Assembly: GCA_945871905.1 (NCBI GenBank)
Contig: CAMBXL010000004.1
Span: forward strand, 1-64,000
DNA from: Chitinophaga pinensis
GTDB taxonomy: Bacteria > Bacteroidota > Bacteroidia > NS11-12g > UBA955
Reading direction: 5' to 3'
Length of the DNA stretch: 64,000 nt
Shown: in pieces, positions 25,385-35,073 of the stretch
Numbering within the stretch: the stretch's first letter is position 1
Layout: every line of letters starts with the position of its first letter
The notes under the pieces: model-generated
What the model was told of the DNA's origin: nothing
Seen by the model: the letters and a program-made list of their open reading frames with translations, nothing else
Databases searched by the model: none
Program-made: the position numbers and the translations under genes

Positions 25385-26653
25385 TTAATGGTTTATTTTA
25401 ACTTCAATTAAATCGTTCCAATTGGTCGTGTAATTGGGTGACAGTTTTTCCTGCTTCAGTTGCCAGCGTTTCGTAAACCCTTGTGAGGCTATTTTTACGG
25501 TGTCTTTGCCGTATTGTCGGTTTAATTTATCTAATACAGACAACGCTGCTTTGTGTTTGTCTCTGTTAATAGTGTCAAACAAGCGGTGTTGAACATTATC
25601 TTCAGGCACAATTTCGCTTACAATAACACCTGCTTTTTTGTAATAATACTCCTTTTTGTAAAGGGTATCCAAACCTCTAAGGGCATGTTCTATAAGTTCT
25701 ATGCTGCTGTTAGTGGCGGCAGGCAAAGGAATAGAAATGCTTCGGCTGTACTGTGGTAAATCTTTCCTAAACGGATTGGTGTGTATGAAAATAAGGATTT
25801 GGCTGGCACAGGTTTTTTGGTGTCTAAGTTTGGCAGCACATCGCGAGGCATAATTGGCTACCGCTTCGGCAATAGGTGCTTTGTCATTCAACATCGTTCC
25901 AAACGACCTAGACACACAAATAGTTTGTTTACTAGGTGCGTGCATTTCGAGGTCGAGGCACGAAATACCATTCAGTTCTTTCACTGTTCTAAGTCCTACC
26001 ACAGACATCTTGCTTTTTATCCATTGTTCACTACAGCGTGACAGGTCGTAAGCGGTATTTACTTGATGGGCTTTCAGGAATTTGTCATATTGCCGACCGA
26101 CACCCCAAACATCCGCAACATCTGTCTTTTTTAGGGATTCAATACGTTTTTCTTCGGTATCTATCACATACACGCCACTGTTAGAAGGGTGTTTTTTGCC
26201 TATTTTATTCGCTACTTTGGCAAGTGTTTTGGTAGGTGCTATGCCCACACTTACAGGAATACCGGTGTTTCTAAAACTGGTTTTCTTTATCAAAGAAGCA
26301 TAAGCTTGCAAAGGCGTATTTTTAAAGTCGTGTAGACTTAAGAAAGCTTCATCTATGGAATAAATTTCAATGTCAGGAGAAAATTCAGAAAGGGTTTGCA
26401 TAACACGTTGACTCATGTCACCGTACAAGGCGTAATTGGACGAAAATACATGAACTTGGTGTTTTTCTATCTCCGCTTTAATTTCAAAAGCGGGAGCGCC
26501 CATTCTAATACCAAGTGCTTTGGCTTCATTGCTTCGTGCTATAACACAACCGTCATTATTCGACAGCACTACAATAGGTTTTCCATTGAGGGAAGGATTA
26601 AATACACGCTCACAAGAGGCATAGAAATTATTGCAGTCGATTAATGCAAACAT
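25385..26653 (-). CDS. umuC: Y-family DNA polymerase V catalytic subunit
   Basis: A 422-residue translesion polymerase, the usual UmuC length. [17 protein letters not shown] contains the first catalytic Asp, and [11 protein letters not shown] the acidic pair. Helix-hairpin-helix (VADVWGVG) and little-finger regions follow. The ATG at 26653 is chosen over an upstream frame extension. It follows umuD by 5 nt. It copies damaged DNA with low fidelity during the SOS response. Confidence 0.95.
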   Translation of the reverse strand: MFALIDCNNFYASCERVFNPSLNGKPIVVLSNNDGCVIARSNEAKALGIRMGAPAFEIKAEIEKHQVHVFSSNYALYGDMSQRVMQTLSEFSPDIEIYSIDEAFLSLHDFKNTPLQAYASLIKKTSFRNTGIPVSVGIAPTKTLAKVANKIGKKHPSNSGVYVIDTEEKRIESLKKTDVADVWGVGRQYDKFLKAHQVNTAYDLSRCSEQWIKSKMSVVGLRTVKELNGISCLDLEMHAPSKQTICVSRSFGTMLNDKAPIAEAVANYASRCAAKLRHQKTCASQILIFIHTNPFRKDLPQYSRSISIPLPAATNSSIELIEHALRGLDTLYKKEYYYKKAGVIVSEIVPEDNVQHRLFDTINRDKHKAALSVLDKLNRQYGKDTVKIASQGFTKRWQLKQEKLSPNYTTNWNDLIEVKINH

Positions 26654-26658
26654 AAGGG

Positions 26659-27105
26659 TTACATTTTGTGAATGACATAAGTAACGATACCCCAAATAAC
26701 AAAGTCGTTTTCTTCTTTAATTTCTATAGGTTTGTAGTCGGGATTAGCGGGCAAAAGCCAAAGTTTCTGTTTTTCTTTTTTTATCGTTTTGAGTGTAAAT
26801 TCTCCATCGATATAGCAAACTGCTTTTTTGCCATTGCTAGGTTCCAAGGAACGGTCTATAACCAAGATGTCACCTTCTTTAATTCCTGCATCTATCATTG
26901 ATGAGCCTTTAACACGGGCATAAAAAGTAGAACTTGGGTTTTTTACTAAACTTTGGTTGAGGTCCAAACTTAGTTCGGTGTATTCTTCGGCAGGCGAGGG
27001 GAATCCGGCACTTACTTTTCCGACAAATGGAAGTTTTAAACTGCTTTCGGTATCGGCAGAATAAAAGGAGAGGTCTTTTTCGGATTTAATAAGAGTGAGT
27101 TTCAT
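26659..27105 (-). CDS. umuD: UmuD, self-cleaving S24-family subunit of DNA polymerase V
   Basis: A 148-residue LexA-like protein. Cleavage site Ala33-Gly34 in [11 protein letters not shown], catalytic Ser69 (KGSSMIDAG) and Lys106 (EFTLKTI). RecA-stimulated self-cleavage converts it to the active polymerase partner. The start is ATG 27105, preceded by a TAAATTTG element; the upstream frame extension crosses that promoter. Forms an operon with umuC. No SOS box could be recognised, since the consensus for this phylum is not known to me. Confidence 0.93.
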   Translation of the reverse strand: MKLTLIKSEKDLSFYSADTESSLKLPFVGKVSAGFPSPAEEYTELSLDLNQSLVKNPSSTFYARVKGSSMIDAGIKEGDILVIDRSLEPSNGKKAVCYIDGEFTLKTIKKEKQKLWLLPANPDYKPIEIKEENDFVIWGIVTYVIHKM

Positions 27106-27123
27106 TGGACAAACAACGCTGTA

Positions 27124-27131
27124 CAAATTTA
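27124..27131 (-). promoter_or_regulatory. TAAATTTG -7 element for umuDC
   Basis: Exact TAnnTTTG on the minus strand, 18 nt before the umuD ATG. A TTG lies about 23 nt upstream. Confidence 0.5.
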
Positions 27132-27218
27132 AACCAATTAGGCTGTATTTTAGTCAATATCATAAAAAAAATAGTTCAATGATTTTTAATAAGTTGTATT
27201 TTGATATTGGAATTTAAT

Positions 27219-27226
27219 TACATTTG
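27219..27226 (+). promoter_or_regulatory. TACATTTG -7 element for the small exported protein gene
   Basis: Exact TAnnTTTG. It supports a translation start downstream of about 27230, not the frame opening at 27201. Confidence 0.5.
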
Positions 27227-27245
27227 CATCGAATTTAATTCCAAT

Positions 27246-27635
27246 TTGAAAAAAGTACTATCAAATATCAGAACTCATCAATGTAAAATTTTTACAATAA
27301 TGATTTTGATTTATTCGATAACAATACTGTCTTCCTTTTTAATAGGTAAGGGTTACAATTTTAGTAATAATGATACTGAATTTAATAATTCAAGTGACGA
27401 CTTTAAAATATCATCAGAACTGTACGACTTAGTAGAGGCCGTAAAATCAGAAGAAGAAAAGGAAAATAAGGAATATTCTAATGGCTGTTTTGGTGTTTTA
27501 GATAATCGCAATAGATTACATTTTGTTTTAAATTCATGTCAATTTGAGTCATACAGACAGTCACAAGTCATTTATTTAAATAAATCACCTAAATACTTAT
27601 TGTATCATCAGTTAAAGATTTATTCATTAAGCTAG
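27246..27635 (+). CDS. Hypothetical protein with N-terminal signal-anchor
   Basis: About 129 residues if it starts at the TTG at 27246 (first lysines, then a hydrophobic stretch ILIYSITILSSFLIG), or 111 residues from the ATG at 27300. The mature part is acidic and Asn/Ser-rich, with two cysteines (NGCFGVLDN, LNSCQFES) that could form a disulfide outside the membrane. I do not recognise it. It has its own -7 element and no operon partner. The start is uncertain. Confidence 0.5.
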   Translation: MKKVLSNIRTHQCKIFTIMILIYSITILSSFLIGKGYNFSNNDTEFNNSSDDFKISSELYDLVEAVKSEEEKENKEYSNGCFGVLDNRNRLHFVLNSCQFESYRQSQVIYLNKSPKYLLYHQLKIYSLS

Positions 27636-27654
27636 TGTAAAAACTGCTTTTTTT

Positions 27655-27679
27655 GTCTTTTTTAAAGTGTAAAAAAGAC
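27655..27679. repeat. 9-bp inverted repeat upstream of the SulP gene
   Basis: GTCTTTTTT and AAAAAAGAC around a 7-base centre. It may be a weak terminator of the preceding gene or an operator for the transporter; there is no T run after the stem. Confidence 0.4.
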
Positions 27680-27698
27680 TAATAAATTATTTAAAAAA

Positions 27699-28775
27699 AT
27701 GAAAAAAAATGAAATGCATATCCCCAAAGATGGGATAGCAGGATTAAAAGAAAATTATAAAACGGATGCTATATCTGGTTTCGTTGTGTTTTTGTTGGCT
27801 TTACCATTAAGTTTAGGTATAGCCAAAGCTTCTGAATTTCCTCCAGCAACAGGGTTATTAACTGCCATTATTGGAGGACTAGTTGTTAGTTTATTTATGG
27901 GTTCGCATTTAACTATTAAAGGTCCGGCTGTTGGCTTAATAGTGATAGTTGCTAGTGCGGTGTCTGATTTTGGTGGTGGAGAAACAGGCTGGCAAATTGC
28001 CTGTGGAATAATGGTTGTTGCAGGTTTGGTTCAAATACTATTTGGCTTTTTAAAACTAGGTAAATTAGTAGATTTCTTCCCCCTGTCTACTATTCACGGA
28101 ATGTTGGCTGCCATTGGTCTTATTATAATATTAAAACAAATTCCGGTTCTATTGGACATCGATCCTATGTTAACAAAAGGAAAATCGCCAATAGATTTAT
28201 TGTTAGAAATACCCTTTTATATCAAACATTTAGATGCTAAAGCGACATTAATAGGTGTGGTTAGTTTGTTTATTATGATGACTTGGCACAAAATTCCGGT
28301 ATTGTTTTTAAGGAAAATTCCGGCCCCATTAATTGTTTTATTGATTGCTATACCTGCCGAATTGATGTTCAATTTCCAATATACAGAACCTTCCTACGCA
28401 TTGGTAAATATTGGGAACTTATTTGATTATGTTAAATACAATGCCAATTTTGATGGGTTATCTCAACTGGGGTTGTTTATAAAGTATGTTATTATGTTTG
28501 CGTTGGTTGGTAGTTTAGAATCATTATTGACAGTAAAATCCGTAGATATATTAGACCCATACAAAAGAAAGTCAAACAATGACAAAGATTTAATTGCCGT
28601 TGGAATAGGGAATACTATTGCTGCATTTTTAGGTGGACTACCAATGATTTCAGAAGTGGCCCGTAGTTCAGCTAATATAAAAAATGGTGCAAAAACAAGA
28701 TGGTCAAACTTTTTTCATGGATTTATGCAATTTATAGTGGGGTTGTTTTTCTTAGCTCACTTGCAATTTTTGTAA
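27699..28775 (+). CDS. SulP-family inorganic anion transporter, C-terminally truncated
   Basis: A 358-residue membrane protein covering only the first ~10 helices of a SulP permease: TDAISGFVVFLLALPLSLGIAKAS, the substrate-site region GPAVGLIVIVASAV, and GSLESLLTVKSVD followed by GGLPMISEVARSSAN. Usual members have ~500 or more residues with further helices and often a cytoplasmic STAS domain, all absent here; the frame stops after RWSNFFHGF plus about 15 residues. No continuation is found in other frames before the next gene. It may be a deletion remnant or nonfunctional. Likely substrates of the intact family are sulfate or bicarbonate. Confidence 0.8.
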   Translation: MKKNEMHIPKDGIAGLKENYKTDAISGFVVFLLALPLSLGIAKASEFPPATGLLTAIIGGLVVSLFMGSHLTIKGPAVGLIVIVASAVSDFGGGETGWQIACGIMVVAGLVQILFGFLKLGKLVDFFPLSTIHGMLAAIGLIIILKQIPVLLDIDPMLTKGKSPIDLLLEIPFYIKHLDAKATLIGVVSLFIMMTWHKIPVLFLRKIPAPLIVLLIAIPAELMFNFQYTEPSYALVNIGNLFDYVKYNANFDGLSQLGLFIKYVIMFALVGSLESLLTVKSVDILDPYKRKSNNDKDLIAVGIGNTIAAFLGGLPMISEVARSSANIKNGAKTRWSNFFHGFMQFIVGLFFLAHLQFL

Positions 28776-28855
28776 CACCTATTGTACATCGATTAATGAT
28801 GCGTTTTCATATTGATGATGAATCATAAAAATAAAATATAAATATGATTTATTTA

Positions 28856-31015
28856 TTAAAGCATAAATCGCCAAACCAACTTCCCTAAAACTGTGGTTCG
28901 CATGTGATTGAATGCGCCAGAAGAAGTGTCGTAAATTTGGTTGACTATAAAGTAAAAATCAGTTCCCACTTTAGGAATAACTTGTAGCCTAAAATTCATA
29001 CTGAATTCATCTGCTGCTGAATTCCATTGTGAGAGAACAGAACCAAAAACCATTGGATTAACTGCATATTCCAATCTTGTGCTTAATAAATTGATTTGAA
29101 ATGAACCTGACGGAAGCCTTACGTTATTGTGGTTGTACCTCACCAATAAGTTAAAATGTTTGTTGGCGCGCCATAGTACTTCACTCGTTGTTTGTAGCGA
29201 CTTGCCATCATAAAATTGACCCGTAATTAATTTATTGTACATCGATAATGTTCTGCCAGTAAAGGTGCTAATCTCAAATTCGTATTGCCTCCACCAATAA
29301 GTTGAGTCAGGAATTAAAATACCCTCTGAAATAGAAAAACTATCTTTTAATCCCTCTGCCATTATTTTATAGTCAAACCCAATTTTTTCTCCTTTTTTTG
29401 TTTCAAAACCTAAATATCTAATTTGATATTCAAAAGATTGAACACTGTTGTCGTTGTTGTATTGGGTATAGGTTAATCCGGTTGGCACAAAATCAAATTG
29501 TCTAATCCATTTCAGCCAATTTTTAGGTCTAGGTTTTAAGTTGATTAACGCAAATGATTCTTTAAAATCGCGTCTTCGCATCAATCCCATTTCGGGGTTG
29601 AAAGCAGCAGGGCTTTTTTGGTTTGAAGCAAAGATAGTTAAAAAGTCATTTTGATAATGTACAAATGCTCTGTAAGCATAAGCCTGACGATTGAATGTGG
29701 TATCGTGTTCGTGTGACTGTATGTAGGCGCCTCCAATGTCTAAATTTTTGTTGCCAAGGAATTTGGATGTACTATATCTTCCATTGACACCCGTGGTTGA
29801 GTGCCAAGCATTTTTGTCGATTTTGTGTGTCGTCATAGCGCCAATAACACTTTGTTTGCCGATATCTTGCCTCCAACTTGCGGTAGTATAATTGGTGGAC
29901 AATTGTGAAGGAGTTTCGGCCGTTTGTAAACTCATTAATCCTAAGGTTTGTCGGTTTTCTTTGCCTAATATTCTGGCACCTGCAATAATTGGAACTGTTT
30001 GTCTTTGTTCGTTTAATCCTATTTTTCGAGTGTAAAAGGGGATAATGCGATTGCCACCAAAACCAAAATTGAAATAATCTTCGCCTTCTAAAAAAAACTC
30101 TCTCAGTTCTGGGAAAAACAAAGGAAATCTTGTAATATTAACTTGTTGTTGATCGGCCTCCACTTGAGCAAAATCTGTATTGAAAGTTAGGTTGAGGCGG
30201 TAGGTTGGCGTAATCAAATAATTAACATCTCCACCCAAATTTCCAACAGGTCTAATTTTAGAGTTAGCTCTTTCACCACCGCCTATGGCATAAGGTTTTA
30301 TCTCAACGAATTTTTTGTTACTTAATTGGTTTAAACCATGTAATTCTCCTGCCAAATTTACTTGCTCTATACGGTTATTCCTGTTCCAAGCTTTCCATCT
30401 AACCTGTTCTCTTTTTCTGCGTATATTTCGTTCAAAATTAATACCCCAAACTTGCTCTTTTATGTCTGCCCTGTATTTTAAAGTATAGAGCGGAATTTCC
30501 ATTTCGGCAAACCAACCCTCGGAATTAACGGTAGTTTTGACATTCCAAACCCCATTCCAAAAAATATTAGTTGAGACGCCGTTGTTAAACACTTGTAAGT
30601 CTGCACGCGCACCATTGGGATTGGTAACAAACATAAAACCATTCCTTTTGTCATTGTAGGTATCAATAATAAAAATAAAGTTATCATCGATATTATAATT
30701 GAAATCACGTTTGTTTTCCTTCGCAATTATCTCTTTAGGTTGGTTGTCATAACACCAAATACCAACATACATTTTATCGTTACTAAACAGAATGGCAACT
30801 TCTGTTTTTTCAGTCGATTTAGCACCTTGAATTAACTCTCTTTGGGTGAAATCGTTAATTTTTGCAGCATTTTTCCATACTATTTTATTTAGATTTCCAT
30901 CTATTTTAATAGGTTCATCTATAAATTGAGCTTGTAATTTGTTATTTATAGTATCTTGCGCTTGGAGTCTCCAACAAGCAATGAGAATAACAATAATTAA
31001 AGCCTTTTTTAACAT
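28856..31015 (-). CDS. DUF5916-family outer-membrane-associated protein
   Basis: A 719-residue exported protein: signal peptide (about 1-20, ending LQAQ), an N-terminal carbohydrate-binding-9-like domain (PIKIDGNLNKIVW..., VGIWCYDNQP; about 30-210) and a long DUF5916 barrel-like region (about 225-719) with PEGR-like FPELREFFLEGEDYFNFGF. The end is rich in aromatic strands and closes LVWRFML. It probably sits in the outer membrane and binds a carbohydrate or other ligand; no activity is established for the family. The ATG at 31015 is used, since an upstream TTG overlaps the -7 element. Confidence 0.82.
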   Translation of the reverse strand: MLKKALIIVILIACWRLQAQDTINNKLQAQFIDEPIKIDGNLNKIVWKNAAKINDFTQRELIQGAKSTEKTEVAILFSNDKMYVGIWCYDNQPKEIIAKENKRDFNYNIDDNFIFIIDTYNDKRNGFMFVTNPNGARADLQVFNNGVSTNIFWNGVWNVKTTVNSEGWFAEMEIPLYTLKYRADIKEQVWGINFERNIRRKREQVRWKAWNRNNRIEQVNLAGELHGLNQLSNKKFVEIKPYAIGGGERANSKIRPVGNLGGDVNYLITPTYRLNLTFNTDFAQVEADQQQVNITRFPLFFPELREFFLEGEDYFNFGFGGNRIIPFYTRKIGLNEQRQTVPIIAGARILGKENRQTLGLMSLQTAETPSQLSTNYTTASWRQDIGKQSVIGAMTTHKIDKNAWHSTTGVNGRYSTSKFLGNKNLDIGGAYIQSHEHDTTFNRQAYAYRAFVHYQNDFLTIFASNQKSPAAFNPEMGLMRRRDFKESFALINLKPRPKNWLKWIRQFDFVPTGLTYTQYNNDNSVQSFEYQIRYLGFETKKGEKIGFDYKIMAEGLKDSFSISEGILIPDSTYWWRQYEFEISTFTGRTLSMYNKLITGQFYDGKSLQTTSEVLWRANKHFNLLVRYNHNNVRLPSGSFQINLLSTRLEYAVNPMVFGSVLSQWNSAADEFSMNFRLQVIPKVGTDFYFIVNQIYDTSSGAFNHMRTTVLGKLVWRFML

Positions 31016-31024
31016 TTTGGGCTG

Positions 31025-31032
31025 CAAAAATA
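31025..31032 (-). promoter_or_regulatory. TATTTTTG -7 element for the DUF5916 gene
   Basis: Exact TAnnTTTG on the minus strand, 9 nt before the ATG at 31015. Confidence 0.55.
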
Positions 31033-31085
31033 CATTTTATTCACAGGTTTTATCATGTTAAATTTAGGCTTTGTCTAACTGGTAT

Positions 31086-31115
31086 TTGAACTATTAAATA
31101 AATCAAGTAAGTTTG
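31086..31115 (+). promoter_or_regulatory. Promoter of the dapB-lepB-hutH-DUF58 unit
   Basis: TTG at 31086-31088, 19-nt spacer, TAAGTTTG at 31108-31115. This fits the Bacteroidota TTG-N19-TAnnTTTG form, and the ATG follows 14 nt later. Confidence 0.65.
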
Positions 31116-31129
31116 CATTTTATAACAAA

Positions 31130-31858
31130 ATGCCAAAAAGATTAAAAATTGCAATTATAGGTTATGGTAAAATGGGCAAAATGATAGAAACTATTGCCCA
31201 AGACAAAGGACACAACATTCATTTGATTATTGATGTAGATGCAACTGAAAATGATTGGAATAAACTTTCTGATTGTGATGTGGCCATTGAGTTTTCTCGT
31301 CCCGAAAGTGCTGTTAATAATATCCTTAAATGTTTTGAAAGTAAAGTTCCAGTTGTAGTGGGCACTACAGGATGGTACAACGCTTATGATCAAATATCTA
31401 ATGCTTGTAAACAATACCAAGGGGCATTGATGACAGCTACTAATTTTAGTATTGGTGTCAATTTGTTTTTTCATATCAATAAGATTTTAGCTCAAGCTAT
31501 GAATAACTTACCTGAATACAATGTAAGTATTCAAGAAATTCATCATACCCAGAAGTTGGATGCCCCAAGTGGAACTGCTATTACTATAGCACAAGGTGTT
31601 TTAAATAGTTTAAGTCGTAAGTCAGAATGGGTTTTGTCTAACGAATACACTTCTGAAAATCAATTAAGTATAGATGCTATTCGCAAAGACGACGTTCCGG
31701 GGACGCACTCTGTAACTTATTCCTCTGCAATAGATGATATTGAAATAAAACATACCGCCCACAACCGTTCTGGATTTGCAATTGGTGCTGTTGTCGCCGC
31801 AGAATGGATGGTTGGAAAAAAAGGAGTATTTACCATGAATGATTTAATAGGTTTTTAA
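31130..31858 (+). CDS. dapB: 4-hydroxy-tetrahydrodipicolinate reductase
   Basis: A 242-residue NAD(P)H enzyme of diaminopimelate/lysine synthesis. N-terminal Rossmann motif IIGYGKMGKMI, VVGTTGW, and the catalytic IQEIHHTQKLDAPSGTA (His-His and Lys). The length is slightly under the usual ~250-270, as in other Bacteroidota. First gene of a tight unit, 13 nt before lepB. Works in the same pathway as lysA at 3631. Confidence 0.96.
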   Translation: MPKRLKIAIIGYGKMGKMIETIAQDKGHNIHLIIDVDATENDWNKLSDCDVAIEFSRPESAVNNILKCFESKVPVVVGTTGWYNAYDQISNACKQYQGALMTATNFSIGVNLFFHINKILAQAMNNLPEYNVSIQEIHHTQKLDAPSGTAITIAQGVLNSLSRKSEWVLSNEYTSENQLSIDAIRKDDVPGTHSVTYSSAIDDIEIKHTAHNRSGFAIGAVVAAEWMVGKKGVFTMNDLIGF

Positions 31859-31871
31859 TCGCAATAATATA

Positions 31872-33590
31872 ATGAATCCAACTAATATATCAATTTTTCT
31901 AATTGTTTACATTCCACTTTTCCTTGCGACTCGCATAGGATTGTTTTTAATGTTTCGAAATGCAGGTGTTAAGCATGCTTGGTTAGCCTTTGTTCCTGTG
32001 TTGTGTAATTGGCCATGGATACAACTCGTTGGAAGACCCAAAACTTGGATGATTTGGAGTCTTATTCCTGCAGCAAATGTCATTATTTGGTTCTCTTTGG
32101 TGATAGACCTACTTGAAAGTTTTGGTAAATTCAAGTTTGTAGAACAAGTTGTTGGCGTTTTATTTCCATTTTATTCCTACATAAAAATAGGACTCGACTC
32201 AAAAACACCTTTTTTGGGTGCTAGTAGAACCCCTGAGTTCAGAAAAAAATACCTAAGTGCTCCTAAAAAAATGCAAAGAGAATGGGCTGATGCTTTGTTT
32301 TTTGCGTTTGTCGTAGCCTATATTATTCGTACATTCCAATTAGAACCTTATAAAATTCCAACTTCTTCAATGGAAGACAGTATGTTGGTGGGAGATTTTC
32401 TTTTTGTAAGTAAAATGAATTACGGTCCTCGTTTTCCAATTACCCCAATTGCTTTTCCTTTGGTACATCAAGATATTTTGGGAGCAAAAGCTTATTCTGA
32501 TTTAATACATTTACCATACATGCGTTTACCTGGTTTTCAAAACATAAAACGCAATGACCCTGTTGTATTTAATGTGCCTTGGGATCAATTAGACCCAACA
32601 GTAAGAGCTCCTGATAAAATGCAAAACTATGTAAAGAGATGTGTGGGAGTTCCCGGAGATACGCTTTCTATAGTAAATGGCAAATTGTATATTAATGGAC
32701 AATTGGGTTATCAACCACCGAAACAATTAAACCGTTATTTTATTAAATTCAAACCTAACTCAACTATCCCTACAGCTGAAACATTAACCAAAGAATACGA
32801 CATCTATGATTATGTATTTATTGACAATCGCACAGTAGCAATCTCTGTTTGTTTGGAAGATTTAGAAGCAATTAATCGTGATTTTAAGATAGATTACGTG
32901 AAACAAGACTTATCTCCAAGTAAAGGGAATCACTTTGCCCCAGATTATTTAGACTTCAATGCTATTGTTAGTGTAAAAGCAGGTCAAAAATTATCAGACG
33001 ATGATTTAAGAAAATTGGGAGTAATTTACAGTCAACCATTAAGTTCAAACTTAGAAAACTTATTGGTAATGATGGATGAAAAAATGATTGAACCTAGTCA
33101 GTATGCATCAGTAATCAAAGTAGATTCTATTAAAAGAAAAACTCAATTACTATCCAAATCTACCAATGCTTTCCCTGACGAAATGCAAATTCATCCTTGG
33201 AATAAAGACAATTTTGGGCCAATCTATTTGCCACGAAGGGGAGAATCTGTTAAAATTAATGCCAATAATTTCTATTTGTATTACCGTGCTATTGTAAATT
33301 ATGAAGGCAATGAAAACTTTGAATTACGTGGAAGTACGCCCTATTTGAATGGTGAAGCGATAGAATCCTATACTTTCAAAATGGATTATTATTGGATGAT
33401 GGGAGATAACAGAGACAATTCACTCGATTCGCGTTTTTGGGGATATGTGCCTGAAAATCATATTGTAGGAAAACCTTTGTTTGTTTTCTTTAGTATTCAA
33501 TACAAACATGCCGATAATCCTAAACCGGGAACTGATGGCAATGATTATGTAAAAGTTAGATGGAACAGATTGTTTAAAGCGATAAAGTAA
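31872..33590 (+). CDS. lepB: Signal peptidase I (long Bacteroidota type)
   Basis: A 572-residue membrane protease, much longer than E. coli LepB. Several N-terminal transmembrane segments (about 1-110) precede the S26 domain. Catalytic Ser166 in PTSSMEDSM, Lys255 in NYVKRCVGVPGD, and the closing box MGDNRDNSLDSRFWG. A large insert separates the Lys box from the C-terminal boxes. It removes signal peptides from exported proteins, including the T9SS clients encoded here. It is 1 nt from the next gene. Confidence 0.95.
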   Translation: MNPTNISIFLIVYIPLFLATRIGLFLMFRNAGVKHAWLAFVPVLCNWPWIQLVGRPKTWMIWSLIPAANVIIWFSLVIDLLESFGKFKFVEQVVGVLFPFYSYIKIGLDSKTPFLGASRTPEFRKKYLSAPKKMQREWADALFFAFVVAYIIRTFQLEPYKIPTSSMEDSMLVGDFLFVSKMNYGPRFPITPIAFPLVHQDILGAKAYSDLIHLPYMRLPGFQNIKRNDPVVFNVPWDQLDPTVRAPDKMQNYVKRCVGVPGDTLSIVNGKLYINGQLGYQPPKQLNRYFIKFKPNSTIPTAETLTKEYDIYDYVFIDNRTVAISVCLEDLEAINRDFKIDYVKQDLSPSKGNHFAPDYLDFNAIVSVKAGQKLSDDDLRKLGVIYSQPLSSNLENLLVMMDEKMIEPSQYASVIKVDSIKRKTQLLSKSTNAFPDEMQIHPWNKDNFGPIYLPRRGESVKINANNFYLYYRAIVNYEGNENFELRGSTPYLNGEAIESYTFKMDYYWMMGDNRDNSLDSRFWGYVPENHIVGKPLFVFFSIQYKHADNPKPGTDGNDYVKVRWNRLFKAIK

Positions 33591-33591
33591 A

Positions 33592-35070
33592 ATGCATTCA
33601 AAATTGGTAATTGGCGAAGAAATACATTTAAATCAATTAATAGAACTTGTACAAAATCAAGTTCCAATCTCCTTAAGTGAACAAGCAAAAATTAGAGTAG
33701 AGTCTTGTTTTCAGTATTTGCAAAATAAAATCAACAATACTAATGAATTGATATATGGCGTAAACACTGGATTTGGGGCTTTTTGTAACACCTCAATTTC
33801 AAATGAGGATTTACATCATTTGCAATACAATTTGTTGCGTTCGCACGCTTGTGGAACAGGAGAATTAGTACCCACTCATATCGTTAAACTTATGCTGTTG
33901 CTCAAAGCACAGTCCTTGTCATACGGTCATTCAGGCGTACAACTTCAAACCATTCAAAGAATTATTGATTTTTATAACTTATCAATCATACCAGTGGTTT
34001 ATCAACAAGGTTCACTTGGCGCCTCAGGTGATTTAGCACCATTAGCACATCTTTGCTTGCCATTAATAGGTGAAGGGTTTGTTTGGTATGAAGGAAAAAT
34101 TGTTGAAGCGGATTTCGTTCTTAAAAAATACAATTTGGAACCTTTAACTTTGACTGCTAAAGAAGGTTTGGCATTAATCAATGGCACACAATTTATGTCA
34201 GCATACGGGTTACAAATGGTTATGGATTCGGAACGTATATTCGAGCAATTGAATTATGTAGTGGCCCTTTCATTCGAGGCTTTTGATTGTAGAATTGAAC
34301 CGTTTTTACCACAAGTTCATCAAATTCGCAAACAAAGTGGTCAATCGTTTATTGCCAATCAACTTAAATCACTGGTACAGGGAAGTGAAATAGTAAGCAA
34401 AGTTAAAACTCAAGTTCAAGACCCTTATTCGTTCCGATGTATACCACAAGTACATGGCGCAAGTTGGGATGCCATGAATTATGTGAAACAAGTTATAATG
34501 AATGAAATAAATTCAGTGACAGACAATCCCAATGTGTTTGTTGAAGATAATTTAGTGATTAGTGGAGGTAATTTTCATGGTCAACCTTTGGCGTTAACAC
34601 TCGATTTTGCAGCTATTGCAATGGCAGAATTGGCTAATATATCTGAAAGACGAATTTATAAATTAGTAGGGGGAGAACGAGGATTGCCAATGTTCTTAAC
34701 TACAAATGGTGGTTTGGAAAGCGGTTTAATGATTGCGCAATACACCGCTGCAAGTATAGTTAGCCAAAACAAACAGTGGTGCACACCTGCAAGTGTAGAC
34801 AGCATTGTAAGTAGCAATGGACAAGAAGACCATGTAAGTATGGGTTCAAATGCTGCAACTAAGCTTTACAAAGTTATTGAAAATGTAAAACAAGTTATTG
34901 CTATAGAAGCTTTTACAGCTATGATGGCATTTGAATATCGAAGACCGTTAAAAACATCTTCTGTATTGGAGCAATTCATTGTAAATTACCATTCAAATAT
35001 TGAATTACCAAAAGGTGACGTGTTTTTATCTCCTTATTTATTGAAATCAAAAACGTTTTTATTTGAATAA
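33592..35070 (+). CDS. hutH: Histidine/aromatic amino acid ammonia-lyase
   Basis: A 492-residue MIO enzyme. The Ala144-Ser145-Gly146 triad in QGSLGASGDLAPLAH forms the MIO cofactor; GVNTGFGAF, RSHACGTGE, VTDNPNVF and QEDHVSMG are family motifs. Histidine ammonia-lyase (histidine to urocanate) is the best call, but a tyrosine- or phenylalanine-lyase cannot be excluded. No hutU, hutI or hutG is nearby; instead it sits between lepB and a DUF58 gene with 1- and 3-nt gaps. Confidence 0.88.
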   Translation: MHSKLVIGEEIHLNQLIELVQNQVPISLSEQAKIRVESCFQYLQNKINNTNELIYGVNTGFGAFCNTSISNEDLHHLQYNLLRSHACGTGELVPTHIVKLMLLLKAQSLSYGHSGVQLQTIQRIIDFYNLSIIPVVYQQGSLGASGDLAPLAHLCLPLIGEGFVWYEGKIVEADFVLKKYNLEPLTLTAKEGLALINGTQFMSAYGLQMVMDSERIFEQLNYVVALSFEAFDCRIEPFLPQVHQIRKQSGQSFIANQLKSLVQGSEIVSKVKTQVQDPYSFRCIPQVHGASWDAMNYVKQVIMNEINSVTDNPNVFVEDNLVISGGNFHGQPLALTLDFAAIAMAELANISERRIYKLVGGERGLPMFLTTNGGLESGLMIAQYTAASIVSQNKQWCTPASVDSIVSSNGQEDHVSMGSNAATKLYKVIENVKQVIAIEAFTAMMAFEYRRPLKTSSVLEQFIVNYHSNIELPKGDVFLSPYLLKSKTFLFE

Positions 35071-35073
35071 ACT

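Noticed and set aside
25376-25395. TAAACCATT/AATGGTTTA inverted repeat at the end of umuC
   Set aside because: It overlaps the umuC stop codon and has no T run on the strand needed, so I do not call it a terminator.
25385-27105. umuDC as part of a mobile element
   Set aside because: No integrase, transposase, inverted ends or tRNA target seen nearby, and base composition looks like its surroundings.
28776-28855. Possible frameshifted continuation of the SulP gene
   Set aside because: The other frames give short peptides without the expected helices, so truncation by deletion fits better than a simple frameshift.
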